DNA of 56,821 nt from Lutimaribacter degradans (GCF_023703375.1 NZ_JAMQGO010000015.1:1-56821); one strand, 5' to 3'; numbered from the stretch's first letter, positions 34,235 to 45,265 are shown. The notes: generated from the letters alone by a model not told the origin. Numbers and translations are program-made.

Positions 34235-35023
34235 TCAGTGGGTTTTCTTGCCCTTGACCGGCGCCCAGATCCGCTTGTTCGTCAGGTACAGCAGCACCGA
34301 CAGTACCACGAGGAACAGAACAGCGACGAAACCGGCCTGTTTACGCGCCATCATCTTGGGCTCTGCCGTCCACATCAGGAATGCGGAGACGTCCTGCGCC
34401 ATGTGATGAATCGAGTTCGAATGACCATCGTCGTATTCAACCGCTTCTTCGTAAAGCGGCGGGGCCATCGCGATCCAACCACCGGGGAAGGCGGTGTTCT
34501 CGTAAAACAGCGTACCGGCTTCTTCCTTTTCCTCGCCGGTATAGCCGGTCAGGATCGAGGCGATGTATTCCGCACCGCCCATGCCTTTGAACAACTGGTT
34601 CAGGCCGGTGCCGTAGGGCCCGTGGAACCCGGCGCGCGCCTTGGCCATGAGGCTGAGGTCGGGTGCGTTGGGGTCGCCCGATTCGGGGAAGTGATCGGTC
34701 GGCTTCGCGGGGCGGTAATCGTCCAGCTCGGCGTCGTAGACCTCGTACCGCTCGGCATAGGCACGCATCTGGTCCTCGGTGAAGCTCGGCCCACCTTCGT
34801 CTGCCAGCGTGCGCAGTGGCACGTATTGCAGGCCGTGGCAGGCCGAACAAACCTCGGTGTAGACCTTGAGCCCGCGTTGAAGCTGGTTCTGGTCAAAAGC
34901 GCCGAACGGGCCTTCGAAGGAGAATTTGAAGTCCTCGACATGACCGTCGGAGCCCGCGGCAGACGCCGCCCCGGCCGAAAGGGCCAAGGCTGCGGTTGCG
35001 GAGATCGCAAGTTTTTTCAGCAT
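34235..35023 (-). CDS. petC: Ubiquinol-cytochrome c reductase, cytochrome c1
   Basis: The 262-residue subunit of complex III passes electrons from the Rieske protein to cytochrome c. It has a cleavable signal peptide (residues 1-22, [11 protein letters not shown]), the covalent heme site C59-S-A-C62-H63, a likely Met axial ligand region ([18 protein letters not shown]) and a C-terminal anchor helix ([17 protein letters not shown]). ATG 35023 lies after AAGGATC. It is the third gene of petABC and is 16 bases from petB. Confidence 0.96.
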   Translation of the reverse strand: MLKKLAISATAALALSAGAASAAGSDGHVEDFKFSFEGPFGAFDQNQLQRGLKVYTEVCSACHGLQYVPLRTLADEGGPSFTEDQMRAYAERYEVYDAELDDYRPAKPTDHFPESGDPNAPDLSLMAKARAGFHGPYGTGLNQLFKGMGGAEYIASILTGYTGEEKEEAGTLFYENTAFPGGWIAMAPPLYEEAVEYDDGHSNSIHHMAQDVSAFLMWTAEPKMMARKQAGFVAVLFLVVLSVLLYLTNKRIWAPVKGKKTH

Positions 35024-35039
35024 CTTCCGTGATCCTTTC

Positions 35040-36362
35040 TTATTCGGCCGGAGTGCCAGCTTTGCCGTAATGGGCATTGAAATCTTCCTCGATGGTCGCC
35101 GGTTGTTCCTGCGGCTTCTCGATCACGCCAAGCAGCGGCAGGATCACCAGGAAGTAGGCGAACCAATAGGCCGACGCGATAAGCGAGAAGGTTGCATAAG
35201 GCTCTTCCGCGGGCATGGCGCCCAGCCACATCAGTACCATGAAGTCGAGGGCCAGCAGCCAGAACCACCACTTGAACATCGGGCGATACCGGCCCGAACG
35301 CACGCGGCTGGTATCCAGCCAGGGTGCCAGCGCCATCACGGCAATCGCGCCGAACATCGCCAGCACGCCAAAGAACTTGGCGTCGATGATGCCGCCGGTG
35401 ATCCAGCTTGCGAACATCACGATCCACACGTCCGAGGTGAAGGCGCGCAGGATAGCGTAGAACGGCAGGAAGTACCATTCAGGCACGATATGCGCGGGCG
35501 TCACCAGCGGGTTTGCCTCGATGTAGTTGTCGGGGTGGCCCAGGTAGTTGGGCATGAAACCGACAATGGCAAAGAACACCGCCAGTATCACGGCCAGCGC
35601 GAACAGATCCTTGATCACGAAATAGGGCCAGAAAGGCACGGTGTCCTTCTCGGCCTCTTCCTTGGAACCGCGGCGCACCTCGACCCCGGTGGGGTTGTTG
35701 TTGCCCGTGGTGTGGAAGGCCCAGATATGAACGGCAACAAGCGCCGCGATCACGAAGGGCAGCAGGTAGTGGAGCGAGAAAAAGCGGTTCAGCGTGGCGT
35801 TATCCACGGCCGGGCCACCCAGCAACCAAGTCTGGATCGGCTCACCGATAAAGGGAATGGCACCAAACAGGCCCGTGATGACAGTTGCACCCCAGAACGA
35901 CATCTGACCCCAGGGCAGAACATAACCCATGAAGGCTGTGCCCATCATCATCAGGTAGATCAGCATGCCGATGATCCACGTCACCTCTCGCGGGGCCTTG
36001 TAAGACCCGTAGTAAAGGCCGCGGAAAATGTGCAGGTAAACGGCAACGAAGAACAGCGAAGCGCCGTTCATGTGCAGATACCGCAGCATGTGCCCGCCAT
36101 TCACATTGCGCATGATGTGTTCGATGCTGGCAAACGCCATGTCGACATGCGGCGTGTAGTGCATCACCAGAACGATGCCGGTGATGATCTGCAAGGCCAG
36201 GCAGAAGGTCAGAACGATACCCCAGATCCACATCCAGTTCAGGTTCTTGGGGGTGGGGATCATGATAGTGTCATAGAGCAGCCCGACGATGGGCAAGCGG
36301 CTGTGCAGCCACTTTTCGCCACCGGTCTGCGGCTCGTAATGATCGTGCGGAATTCCGGACAT
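35040..36362 (-). CDS. petB: Ubiquinol-cytochrome c reductase, cytochrome b
   Basis: The 440-residue membrane subunit holds the two b hemes and both quinone sites. H97 and H111 (HMLRYLH and YLH) match Rhodobacter numbering; the second pair lies in [20 protein letters not shown]. The Qo-site PEWY motif is present ([15 protein letters not shown]). A longer C-terminal helix and acidic tail, usual in alphaproteobacteria, are present. It lies 12 bases after petA. Confidence 0.97.
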   Translation of the reverse strand: MSGIPHDHYEPQTGGEKWLHSRLPIVGLLYDTIMIPTPKNLNWMWIWGIVLTFCLALQIITGIVLVMHYTPHVDMAFASIEHIMRNVNGGHMLRYLHMNGASLFFVAVYLHIFRGLYYGSYKAPREVTWIIGMLIYLMMMGTAFMGYVLPWGQMSFWGATVITGLFGAIPFIGEPIQTWLLGGPAVDNATLNRFFSLHYLLPFVIAALVAVHIWAFHTTGNNNPTGVEVRRGSKEEAEKDTVPFWPYFVIKDLFALAVILAVFFAIVGFMPNYLGHPDNYIEANPLVTPAHIVPEWYFLPFYAILRAFTSDVWIVMFASWITGGIIDAKFFGVLAMFGAIAVMALAPWLDTSRVRSGRYRPMFKWWFWLLALDFMVLMWLGAMPAEEPYATFSLIASAYWFAYFLVILPLLGVIEKPQEQPATIEEDFNAHYGKAGTPAE

Positions 36363-36374
36363 GTGCGCGTTTCC

Positions 36375-36935
36375 TTATCCCAGTTGAATCGTCGTCTCGT
36401 CGACGAAAGCGGCGACGGGAATATCAAGGTTGCGGGGCGCGGGGCCCTTGCGAATGCGACCGGCCTCGTCATAGTGCGAGCCGTGACAGGGGCAGAACCA
36501 GCCGCCGAAATCACCGGCGCCGTTCCCGATCGGAACGCAGCCCAGGTGGGTGCAGACACCGATCATGACCAACCATTCACCCGCATCGTCCATGGCGCGA
36601 TTGGCGTCGCTTGCATCGGTTCCGGGCTTGTTGGGGTTCTGCGAAAGCGGGTCGGGCAGTGCGTCCATATCGACCGCGCGCGCCGCCTCGATCTCTTCGG
36701 GGGTGCGGCGGCGGATGAATACGGGCTTGCCCAGAAATTTGACCGACAGCTGCGAGCCTTCGGAAACGCCCGACACGTCGACGCGGATCGAGCTGAGGGC
36801 TTGCACGTCGGCCGACGGGTTCATTTGGTTGACCAGCGGCCAGACGGCCGCACCGGTGGCAACGGCACCTGCGCCAGCTGTGGCGTAGTAGAGGAAATCT
36901 CTGCGGGTGCCTTCGTGATCTTCTGCGTGGGACAC
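36375..36935 (-). CDS. petA: Ubiquinol-cytochrome c reductase, Rieske iron-sulfur subunit
   Basis: The 186-residue protein has a twin-arginine segment (R11R12DFLYYATAG) and an uncleaved membrane anchor, then a periplasmic domain with the 2Fe-2S ligands C128-T-H130-LGC133 and C148-P-C150-H151-GS. It starts with GTG 36935, preceded by AAGGAGAG; this was chosen over 36986. It opens the petABC operon. Confidence 0.96.
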   Translation of the reverse strand: MSHAEDHEGTRRDFLYYATAGAGAVATGAAVWPLVNQMNPSADVQALSSIRVDVSGVSEGSQLSVKFLGKPVFIRRRTPEEIEAARAVDMDALPDPLSQNPNKPGTDASDANRAMDDAGEWLVMIGVCTHLGCVPIGNGAGDFGGWFCPCHGSHYDEAGRIRKGPAPRNLDIPVAAFVDETTIQLG

Positions 36936-37097
36936 GAGGTTCTCTCCTTCTTCAGCCGATACCGGCCAATGCGGGTGGGGCCGCATGGGGTGCAGCCAAT
37001 TCCGTGCGCGTGTTTAACCGTGCTTTCCCTTGCAGTCCAGCGGACAATGACGCGCAGTTTACATGCCTGCACGCATCGGTCCGCAAGACGGGCAAAG

Positions 37098-37115
37098 CGC
37101 CCTGCATGCAGGGCG
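37098..37115. repeat. 18-base perfect palindrome upstream of petABC
   Basis: CGCCCTGCATGCAGGGCG is self-complementary over 18 bases. It lies in the 263-base gap between the GST gene and petA, about 165 bases before petA. It could bind a dimeric regulator or form part of a terminator for the GST gene; no T-run follows. Confidence 0.45.
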
Positions 37116-37198
37116 GCTCAACCACGCTTGGGATAATGTTTAGGGGCGCGCGGGGCACTCTCAAGGGAAAGATTGCCGCAGGCACGCTCTTGGCCTGT

Positions 37199-37804
37199 TC
37201 AATCGCCGGGTGTGGTCGCCTGCATCGCCGGGCGTTCGGAAAAGGCGGCGAACCAGTCATCCAACGCACCGCGACCCTGCCGCCAGCCCCGGTCACCGTG
37301 ACGGAAATCAAGATAGCCAAGGGCACAGCCAAGGGCGATCTGGCCCATGTCGAGCGGCCCGCTCAGGTGACTTATCCATATCTTGCCCAGCGCATCCAGG
37401 CTACGCGACACCTTGGCCCACTGCGCCTCGACCCAATCTTCGGATTGCATGTTCTCGGGGCGGAAGCGGCGTTCATAGACCATGCTGATGGCGGAATCGA
37501 GGATACCGTCGGCTGTCGCCTCAAGCGTCAGCACCTCCCAGATGCGGCTGTCGGGGTACAAACCGGCACTGGCATGGGTATCAAGAAAACGGCAGATCAC
37601 CCGGCTGTCATAGATGGCCGGGCCCTCGTCGCGCAGCAGCGCCGGGATCTTGCCCAGCGGATTGGCCGCGGCCACGCTGCTATCGGTGGCCATTGGCGTG
37701 GTCTTGACCGGCACCTCTTGAACCTGGTCGGCCAACCCGGCCTCGTGAATCAACACGCGTGCCTTGCGCGCATAGGGCGAGGCGGGGGACGAAATCAGTT
37801 TCAT
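37199..37804 (-). CDS. Glutathione S-transferase family protein
   Basis: The 201-residue protein has a thioredoxin-like N-terminal domain (KLISSPASPYARKARVLIHE, NPLGKIPALL, AIYDSRVICRFLD, which holds the glutathione-binding SR pair) and an all-helical C-terminal domain (LGYLDFRHGDRGWRQGRGAL). The S-SPYARK motif indicates a beta/omega-like Ser or Cys-free class. Function is probably detoxification or redox; no specific substrate. ATG 37804 follows AAGGA at 8 bases. Confidence 0.88.
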   Translation of the reverse strand: MKLISSPASPYARKARVLIHEAGLADQVQEVPVKTTPMATDSSVAAANPLGKIPALLRDEGPAIYDSRVICRFLDTHASAGLYPDSRIWEVLTLEATADGILDSAISMVYERRFRPENMQSEDWVEAQWAKVSRSLDALGKIWISHLSGPLDMGQIALGCALGYLDFRHGDRGWRQGRGALDDWFAAFSERPAMQATTPGD

Positions 37805-37864
37805 GCCGGTCTTCCTTGCTTGTTGCCCGCGCAGGTTATCCCGCTTGGGGCGCAATGCAATGGC

Positions 37865-38473
37865 CTAGTCGTCTGGCGGGTCGCTCATCATTTCGGCCAA
37901 ATCCCGGTCATGCGCTGACAAGGCCCGGGCCGCAGCCAGGCGCGCCGCCTCGGGTTTGTTCTGGCTCAGTTTCCAGGTGCTGTCGATTTCGTTTACCACC
38001 AGTCGAAATGGCAGGATATGGCGCATCATCCGCGCCATCGCGTCCTTGGGCATCTTCTCGGTGCGCCACCGCGGCTTTGGGTCCAGCGTGGCCTCGAACC
38101 ATTCCGACAGCTCGTCAAGCATGGGGTGCAGGCTGTCTGCCGACAGCTGTTCCATGCGCCCGATCAGGTGGACCGCGACATAGTTCCACGTCGGAACCTG
38201 GTCATCCATTTCATACCAATCAGGCGAGATGTAACCATTTGGCCCGATCACCGCCAGGCGGGCCGGAACGCCCTCCCCCACCAGCCGGCAGATCGGGTTC
38301 GACCGTACAAGGTGAAACGTGGCCTCGGTTCCCGCTTCGTTCAGCAGGAACGGTATGTGGCTGATCAGCGGCGCCTCGGGCGTCGAAACTGCCAACATTC
38401 CAAATCCTTGCGAACGGGCAAAGGTGATGTTGCGCTCTGTTCCAGTTTGGCGAAAGGCGGGGTTCGGGTGCAT
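37865..38473 (-). CDS. PaiB-like FMN-binding protein
   Basis: This 202-residue protein belongs to the FMN-binding negative transcriptional regulator family (PaiB). Visible segments: MHPNPAFR, RSQGFGMLAVSTPEAPLISH, FHLVRSNPI, ARLAVIGPNGYISPDWYE, VPTWNYVAVHLIG and PKDAMARMMRHILPFRLVVN. These match the split-barrel flavin fold. ATG 38473 follows AAGGAG. Some PaiB proteins regulate protease and sporulation genes in Bacillus; in proteobacteria the role is unclear. Confidence 0.85.
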   Translation of the reverse strand: MHPNPAFRQTGTERNITFARSQGFGMLAVSTPEAPLISHIPFLLNEAGTEATFHLVRSNPICRLVGEGVPARLAVIGPNGYISPDWYEMDDQVPTWNYVAVHLIGRMEQLSADSLHPMLDELSEWFEATLDPKPRWRTEKMPKDAMARMMRHILPFRLVVNEIDSTWKLSQNKPEAARLAAARALSAHDRDLAEMMSDPPDD

Positions 38474-38555
38474 GGGCGGGCTCCTTTTCAGTGGCGAAAC
38501 TAGCGTGGGACGCCGCGCGGTTACAGTGCCGAATCGCGCAGTTTCCAAAGGGCCG

Positions 38556-39818
38556 TCAGCCCGCCAAAAGCTGCTGGCCCTCGGCCCCGGTGATAAGCGC
38601 CGTCACGATCTGCCCCTCGGGTTGATCGCTGCCGAACCGCACCTCGGTGAATTGTTCGGTCCGCCCCATGCGCGGGTTTTCCATGAGGATGTGATGCCGC
38701 CGCCCATGTTGACCGGCAAGGTGTCGGGCCACCTGTGCATCGCCGGCCGCCCTAAGCCGGGCCGCGCGATCCTTGATCACCGATCCGTTCACCTTTTGCG
38801 GGATGCGTGCGGCGGGCGTGCCGGGGCGGGCCGAATAGGGAAAGACATGCAGCCAGGTCAGGTCGCACTCATCGACAAGGCGCAGTGAATTTTCAAAATG
38901 CGCCTCGGTTTCGGTGGGAAAGCCCGCGATAATGTCGGCACCGAAGGTGATATCGGGGCGCAGCGCGCGGGCCTCTTCGCAGAACCTGATCGCATCGTCG
39001 CGCAAGTGCCGGCGTTTCATCCGCTTCAGAATCAGGTCGTCGCCATGCTGAAGCGACAGATGCAGATGCGGCATCAGGCGCGGTTCGGTCGCGATCGCCT
39101 GCATCAGGTTCTCATCCGCCTCGATCGAATCGATCGAGGATATGCGCAGGCGCGGCAGGTCGGGCGCCAGCCGCAGGATGCGCATCACCAGGTCACCCAA
39201 ATGCGGCCGCGACGGCAGATCCGCGCCCCAGCTGGTCAGATCGACCCCGGTCAGCACCACCTCGTTATAGCCTGAATCCACCAACCGCTTGATCTGGTCC
39301 ACCACCACGCCGGCGGGCACGCTGCGTGAGTTGCCCCGGCCGTAGGGGATAATGCAAAAGGTGCACCGATGATCGCAGCCGTTCTGCACCTGGACATAGG
39401 CCCGCGAGCGCGTGCCGAACCCGTCGATCAGGTGGCCGGCCGTCTCGGTCACCGACATGATGTCGTTGACCTGCACGCGCGGCGTGTCGCCGACGAAATC
39501 GGGAGCCAGGCGCGTCCAGGTTTCGGGCGCCATCTTTTCGCTGTTCCCGATGACATGGTCGACCTCGGTCATCGCGGCAAAGGTTTCAGGTTCTGTCTGT
39601 GCTGCGCATCCGGTGACGATGATCCGCGCCGCGGGGTTGTCGCGGCGCAGCTTGCGAATCTCCTGCCTGGCCTTGCGCACGGCTTCGGCCGTGACGGCGC
39701 AGGTATTTATGACAACAGCGCCCTCAAGCCCCGCCTGCGCGGCGAGGTCTTTCATCGCCTCGGTTTCATAGGCATTCAACCGACAGCCCAACGTGGTGAA
39801 TTTTGGCGGTACCGACAT
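38556..39818 (-). CDS. mtaB: tRNA (N6-L-threonylcarbamoyladenosine37-C2)-methylthiotransferase
   Basis: MtaB is a radical SAM enzyme that adds a methylthio group to t6A37 in tRNA. The 420-residue protein has the N-terminal UPF0004 domain (FTTLGCRLNAYETEAM, INTCAVTAEAVRKA, IIVTGCAAQTEP) with its own 4Fe-4S cysteines. The radical SAM motif C-DHR-C-TF-C follows in QVQNGCDHRCTFCIIPYGRG, with a C-terminal TRAM-like stretch. It starts 3 bases after the dapF stop and is probably co-transcribed with it. Confidence 0.93.
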   Translation of the reverse strand: MSVPPKFTTLGCRLNAYETEAMKDLAAQAGLEGAVVINTCAVTAEAVRKARQEIRKLRRDNPAARIIVTGCAAQTEPETFAAMTEVDHVIGNSEKMAPETWTRLAPDFVGDTPRVQVNDIMSVTETAGHLIDGFGTRSRAYVQVQNGCDHRCTFCIIPYGRGNSRSVPAGVVVDQIKRLVDSGYNEVVLTGVDLTSWGADLPSRPHLGDLVMRILRLAPDLPRLRISSIDSIEADENLMQAIATEPRLMPHLHLSLQHGDDLILKRMKRRHLRDDAIRFCEEARALRPDITFGADIIAGFPTETEAHFENSLRLVDECDLTWLHVFPYSARPGTPAARIPQKVNGSVIKDRAARLRAAGDAQVARHLAGQHGRRHHILMENPRMGRTEQFTEVRFGSDQPEGQIVTALITGAEGQQLLAG

Positions 39819-39821
39819 CGC

Positions 39822-40643
39822 TTATCCCCGCCATACGCCATCGAAAACATGCGCCGTGGGCCCGGTCATCCAGACACCATCCTCGGCAATGCGAATCGCG
39901 ATCTCGCCCCCGTCGAGGCGGATGGTCACCTCGGGGCCGGTCAAACCGCGCCGATGCGCCGCCACGGCCGTGGCACAAGAAGACGAGCCCGATGCAAGCG
40001 TGATACCCGTGCCCCTTTCCCACACGCGCATCTGCAGCACGTCGGGCGCAACGACATGTGCGAATTGCACGTTCGTACGCTCGGGGAAAAGCGGGTGACG
40101 CTCGATCAAGGGGCCTTGCGCTGCCAAGTCGATAGAACCAGCGTCCTTAACGAAAAAGGTGCAATGCGGGTTGCCCATCGACGTGGCCGTCGGGCCGCCC
40201 TCGATAGGAAGCTCCAGTGTATCCATTTCGCGCGCCAGGGGCACTTCGTTCCAACGTGTCATGGCGTGCCCCATGTTGACCGATGTCAGCCCGCCGCCCG
40301 CGTCCCGCGCCGTCAATGCACCACGGTCGGTGGTAAGTGTCAGCTCGGGGTGGCCGGTTTCCGTTATCAGGTGCCGCGCAATACAGCGCGTGGCATTGCC
40401 GCACGCCGCCGAAACCGAACCATCGGCATTGTAGAACACCAGGTGCACATCGGCATCCCGCGCCGCTTGCATAACTGCCAGTTGGTCGAACCCGATACCA
40501 CGGTGCCGATCCGCCATTGCCCGCACCGTCGCAGGGGTAACCGCCAGCGCATCTGCGCGCGCATCAATGACCACGAAATCGTTGCCGAGTCCGTGCATCT
40601 TCATGAAAGGGATATCTGTCTGTCGCGCGTTCATGGCGCGCAT
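39822..40643 (-). CDS. dapF: Diaminopimelate epimerase
   Basis: DapF interconverts LL- and meso-diaminopimelate for lysine and peptidoglycan. The 273-residue protein contains MKMHGLGNDFVVIDAR, RHRGIGFDQL, the first catalytic Cys in SAACGNATRC, GNPHC and the second in ASGSSSCATAVAA. The start may be 40643 (GGGG upstream) or 40634. It precedes mtaB by 3 bases and is divergent from tRNA-Lys. Confidence 0.95.
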   Translation of the reverse strand: MRAMNARQTDIPFMKMHGLGNDFVVIDARADALAVTPATVRAMADRHRGIGFDQLAVMQAARDADVHLVFYNADGSVSAACGNATRCIARHLITETGHPELTLTTDRGALTARDAGGGLTSVNMGHAMTRWNEVPLAREMDTLELPIEGGPTATSMGNPHCTFFVKDAGSIDLAAQGPLIERHPLFPERTNVQFAHVVAPDVLQMRVWERGTGITLASGSSSCATAVAAHRRGLTGPEVTIRLDGGEIAIRIAEDGVWMTGPTAHVFDGVWRG

Positions 40644-40740
40644 ATACGCCCCGTGCGGGCATGAATCCAGACGGCCAATGAAAAAGCTGTCGTTTCGGGG
40701 TTGACCCCCGCCACCGCACTTTCTAGATAGCGCGCCTAGT

Positions 40741-40816
40741 GGGCCGTTAGCTCAGTTGGTAGAGCAACTGACTTTTAATCAGTGGGTCGCAGGTTCGAAT
40801 CCTGCACGGCTCACCA
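40741..40816 (+). tRNA. tRNA-Lys (TTT)
   Basis: The cloverleaf is complete with acceptor GGGCCGT/ACGGCTC, D-arm TAGCTCAGTTGGTAGAGCA, anticodon stem ACTGA/TCAGT with loop CTTTTAA, T-arm GCAGGTTCGAATCCTGC and encoded CCA. A small GC hairpin (40846-40858) follows and could help termination. The rest of 40817-41061 shows no gene. Confidence 0.97.
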
Positions 40817-41061
40817 CTGATCATTCGTATTTCATTGATCTTGAGCGCCCTCGGGGCGGCTTGATCTTGGTGGTTGGCATAGCCCGCCGCCCCAGAACGA
40901 TGTTCGCGCGTCGCATCCCGATCACACCGGCGGCAGGCTTTCTCGCGGGTTCTCGATAATTTTCTGCCCCGGAAACGCGGGGCTCAAGCCGGTCGACAGC
41001 CACAAGGACGGCGTGTTGCACGCCTGTCGCTGCGCCCTGGCTGGCGGTCAGGTTTACAAGT

Positions 41062-41138
41062 TGGCGACCCCGGCAGGATTCGAACCTGCAACCTGCCCCT
41101 TAGGAGGGGGCTGCTCTATCCGGTTGAGCCACGGGGCC
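41062..41138 (-). tRNA. tRNA-Arg (CCT)
   Basis: The minus strand has acceptor GGCCCCG/CGGGGTC, D-arm GGCTCAACCGGATAGAGCA, anticodon stem GCCCC/GGGGC with loop CTCCTAA, T-arm GCAGGTTCGAATCCTGC and encoded CCA. It reads the AGG codon. Confidence 0.96.
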
Positions 41139-41232
41139 ACGCCGCTTTTCTTAGCCGCCCAGCCCAGCTTGAACAAGAGACCCGGTTCAAGCTAACACTT
41201 GGGTAATCGAGAAAACAGGACATTGCCAAAAC

Positions 41233-42258
41233 ATGTCGCGCCCGTTCAACCGCCCCCTGACCTTGCGTGACGTGTCCGAAGCGTCGGGCGTCAGTGAAAT
41301 GACCGTCAGCCGCGTGTTGCGCAACCGTGGCGATGTCAGCGCGGCAACCCGTGAAAAGGTGCTCAGGGCGGCGAAAACGCTGGGCTATGTGCCCAACCGC
41401 ATCGCCGGGTCGCTTGCCAGCCAAAGAGTCAACCTGGTTGCGGTGATCATACCGTCGATGTCGAACATGGTTTTTCCCGAGGTGATGACCGGCATCAACC
41501 GCGTCCTTGAAGATACGCCACTGCAACCTGTCGTGGGTATCACCGACTACCTTCCCGAAAAGGAAGAAAAGGTTCTTTATGAAATGCTGTCCTGGCGGCC
41601 CTCGGGGATCATCATCGCGGGGCTGGAGCATTCGGATGCAAGCCGCGCCATGCTGCGGGCCAGTGGTATTCCGGTGGTCGAGATCATGGACACCGACGGC
41701 ACCCCCGTTGACGCGATGGTCGGCATCAGCCACCGCCGGGCAGGTCGCGAAATGGGCGAGGCGATCCTTAAGGCGGGCTATCGTCGTATCGGCTTCATGG
41801 GTACGAAAATGGCGCTCGACCATCGCGCACGCAAACGGTTCGAGGGCTTTACCCAGGCGCTGGCCAAGGGTGGCGTGGAAATCGCGGACCAGGAGTTTTA
41901 CTCGGGCGGATCGGCGCTGGCCAAGGGGCGCGAGATGACGGCCGACATGATGGCACGCACGCCTGACCTGGACTTTCTTTACTATTCCAACGACCTGATC
42001 GGCGCAGGCGGAATGCTTTGGCTGCTTGAACAGGGCTATGACATTCCGGGCCGCATCGGCCTGGCGGGGTTCAACGGCGTCGAGTTGCTGCAAGGGTTGC
42101 CACGGCGGCTGGCCACGATGGACGCCTGCCGCGCCGAAATCGGCGAACGCGCGGCCCGGATCATCGTCGGGCGCACGGCAGAGCCGGCGGAAGAGGTGGA
42201 AAATATTGCCACGCTGACGCCGACCATCGACCGCGGCGATACCTTGCGCCAAGTTTGA
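41233..42258 (+). CDS. LacI/GntR-type transcriptional regulator
   Basis: The 341-residue repressor has the LacI helix-turn-helix and hinge (TLRDVSEASGVSEMTVSRVL, REKVLRAAKTLGYVPNRIAG) and a periplasmic-binding-protein-like effector domain (VNLVAVIIPSMSNMVFPEVM, MDTDGTPVDAMVGISHRRAG, RIGLAGFNGVELLQ, with the dimer/effector tail TPTIDRGDTL). It is like GntR-group members that sense gluconate or related sugar acids. No operator or sugar operon is nearby, so its targets are elsewhere. It is divergent from tRNA-Arg. Confidence 0.9.
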   Translation: MSRPFNRPLTLRDVSEASGVSEMTVSRVLRNRGDVSAATREKVLRAAKTLGYVPNRIAGSLASQRVNLVAVIIPSMSNMVFPEVMTGINRVLEDTPLQPVVGITDYLPEKEEKVLYEMLSWRPSGIIIAGLEHSDASRAMLRASGIPVVEIMDTDGTPVDAMVGISHRRAGREMGEAILKAGYRRIGFMGTKMALDHRARKRFEGFTQALAKGGVEIADQEFYSGGSALAKGREMTADMMARTPDLDFLYYSNDLIGAGGMLWLLEQGYDIPGRIGLAGFNGVELLQGLPRRLATMDACRAEIGERAARIIVGRTAEPAEEVENIATLTPTIDRGDTLRQV

Positions 42259-42360
42259 CCCAACAGAATGTCGCACCACTAGACCCTTCATGCCGCGCCG
42301 GAAAGAAAGGGGCCACAAGCCAGGTTTTGCGGCGCACCAGCGGCAGAACGGGAACAGGCC

Positions 42361-42642
42361 CTAGTAGCGCAGGAAGAATTGCCCCGCCGCGCCGCGCCGG
42401 CTGTCCAGCCCGCCATCGTCGAACACCTGCAAGACATTCAACAGCCGCCAGCCGTCACGTTGCAGGCGCGCCGCCAGTTGCGCCTCGGCATTGGCGCGGG
42501 TGCAAGGCTCGGAGATCTGCGCCACGCCATAATGCAGTTCAAGCGGGTTGTCGCGCCGTGCCTTGTAATCGGCATAGCAGGCTGCCTGCGCAGGCAGCGC
42601 CAGCGTCATTAAAACTGCGGTAAGGGCCATGACAGGTCTCAT
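42361..42642 (-). CDS. Small exported protein of unknown function
   Basis: The 93-residue product has a signal peptide (RPVMALTAVLMTLALPAQA) and a mature part beginning ACYADYKARRDNPLELHYGV, with two Cys residues that could pair (ACYAD and EPCTRA). It ends with GQFFLRY. I believe similar short proteins occur in other Rhodobacteraceae but cannot name a function. The start ATG 42642 lacks a clear Shine-Dalgarno sequence. It converges with the LacI gene. Confidence 0.65.
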   Translation of the reverse strand: MRPVMALTAVLMTLALPAQAACYADYKARRDNPLELHYGVAQISEPCTRANAEAQLAARLQRDGWRLLNVLQVFDDGGLDSRRGAAGQFFLRY

Positions 42643-42815
42643 GCAGCGACAATGGGCGCACACCTTGCGATATTCAATATCCAAAGGGGTTTACGCCGAT
42701 GATATCCGATAACAGCCGGGCGTTATTGCCTGTCCGGGCGCGTGTGCCCCAACCTTTTCACGTCGCAACAGGGCACCCCGTGACGGGTGGCCCGGCCAAA
42801 TGAAAAGGAGCCCCC

Positions 42816-43295
42816 ATGTCCCGCAGATTCATTGCCACCATCCTGGTCGGCGCACTCGCCGTTACCGGCCTGACCGCCGTTCCCGCCCGCGCAGATGGCG
42901 AGGATATCGCCAAGGCGCTGGCCGGCATCGCGGCGCTGGCCATCATCGCCAAGACCATTGAAAACCGCAACGACCGCCGCCACGAAGCCGAAGTGAGCCG
43001 CCAAGGCACCTGGCCCAAGCACGGCCATGTTACCGGGCCGATCCGGCCTCGGCCCCTGCCCGACCACGTCAGGAAGGCAAGCCTGCTGCCGCGCGAATGC
43101 CTGGTGAATGTGCGGTCCCGCCACAGGGATTACCGCGCTTTTTCCGGCCGCTGCCTGGCCGATCACCGCATAACTGCGCGCAACCTGCCAAATGCCTGCA
43201 TGGTCGAGACGCGGGGCCGCGGACACCGCTACAACCAGATCTATTTCCGCGAAAGCTGCCTGCGCGATCGTGGCTACCGCACGGCCCGTTACTGA
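42816..43295 (+). CDS. Small Cys- and Arg-rich exported protein of unknown function
   Basis: The 159-residue protein has a signal peptide (FIATILVGALAVTGLTAVPA, cleavage near ARA-DG) and a hydrophobic AALAIIAK segment. A C-terminal part has four spaced cysteines: LPRECLVNVR, FSGRCLADH, NACMVETRG and RESCLRDRGYR. Spacing suggests two disulfides in a periplasmic repeat-like fold. AAAAGGAG precedes ATG 42816. No family recognised. A terminator follows. Confidence 0.7.
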   Translation: MSRRFIATILVGALAVTGLTAVPARADGEDIAKALAGIAALAIIAKTIENRNDRRHEAEVSRQGTWPKHGHVTGPIRPRPLPDHVRKASLLPRECLVNVRSRHRDYRAFSGRCLADHRITARNLPNACMVETRGRGHRYNQIYFRESCLRDRGYRTARY

Positions 43296-43311
43296 GCCGC
43301 GGTCGAACCAT

Positions 43312-43334
43312 GCGGGGCGCCTGCGCCCCGCTTT
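43312..43334 (+). terminator. Hairpin terminator after the small exported protein
   Basis: GCGGGGC (43312-43318) and GCCCCGC (43325-43331) form a stem around GCCTGC, with TTT after it. The T-run is short. It lies 17 bases after the stop. Confidence 0.55.
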
Positions 43335-43375
43335 CGACTTGCCCGCCGGGTCAATCCGCGCAATCTGTTCAGGCA

Positions 43376-44003
43376 ATGAAACTGCCTGACCTCTCCTTTG
43401 AAAACGCCGCTCGCGCGCATGGTGCCAATCGTATCGCCGGCGTCGACGAGGTGGGGCGCGGCCCACTGGCCGGCCCCGTCGTGGCCGCGGCCGTTGTATT
43501 GGACCCGGCCCATATTCCCGAGGGCCTGCGCGATTCAAAACAGCTTAGCGCAAAACGCCGCGCCGCGTTAAGTGAGATTATTCACGACGTGGCACAGGTC
43601 GGAATTGGGCAGGCAAGCGTTGCCGAGATCGACCAGATCAACATCCTGCGTGCCAGCCACCTGGCAATGGAACGCGCCGTCGCCGCTCTGCCGGAACCAC
43701 CCGACCACCTGCTGATCGACGGCAACATGATCCCCCGCGACCTGGTCATTCCGGCCACGCCCTTGGTCAAGGGAGATACGCTTTCGGTCAGCATTGCCGC
43801 GGCCTCGATCATGGCAAAAATATGGCGCGATCAGGTGATGCGGGATTTGGCGCAACAGTTCCCCGGCTATGGATGGGAAACCAACGCGGGCTATCCATCA
43901 AAAAACCACAAGGCGGCACTCCGAAATCTTGGGGTCACCCCACACCATAGACGTTCGTTCAAGCCGGTACACAATATATTGTATCAAGACAAATGTGTAA
44001 GTG

Positions 44004-44008
<5 letters not shown>
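43376..44008 (+). CDS. rnhB: Ribonuclease HII
   Basis: RNase HII removes ribonucleotides from DNA and RNA primers. The 210-residue protein has the catalytic GVDEVGRGPLAGPVVAAAVV (DE pair), LLIDGNMIP with the third Asp, SIAAASIMAKIWRDQVM with the last metal ligand region, and YPSKNHKAAL. ATG 43376 was chosen at the normal start of the conserved core; the frame upstream runs through the preceding gene. It is followed 89 bases on by ccrM, a conserved order in alphaproteobacteria. Confidence 0.95.
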
Positions 44009-45201
<1,193 letters not shown>

Positions 45202-45265
45202 AACGCTTCTTTCACATGAATACCGCCCGGTGTCCCGCGTCCTGACTTGCGGGCACCGACTGCCT

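Noticed and set aside
35070..37136. Long open frame (about 688 codons) opposite petC/petB/petA
   Set aside because: It runs antisense through three genes with clear catalytic motifs; GC-rich codon structure explains the absence of stops. Its translation has no domain pattern.
37004..37198. Lipoprotein-like frame (GTLLACSIAGC) starting near 37122 on the plus strand
   Set aside because: The frame continues only as antisense of the GST gene, and the lipobox-like match is probably chance.
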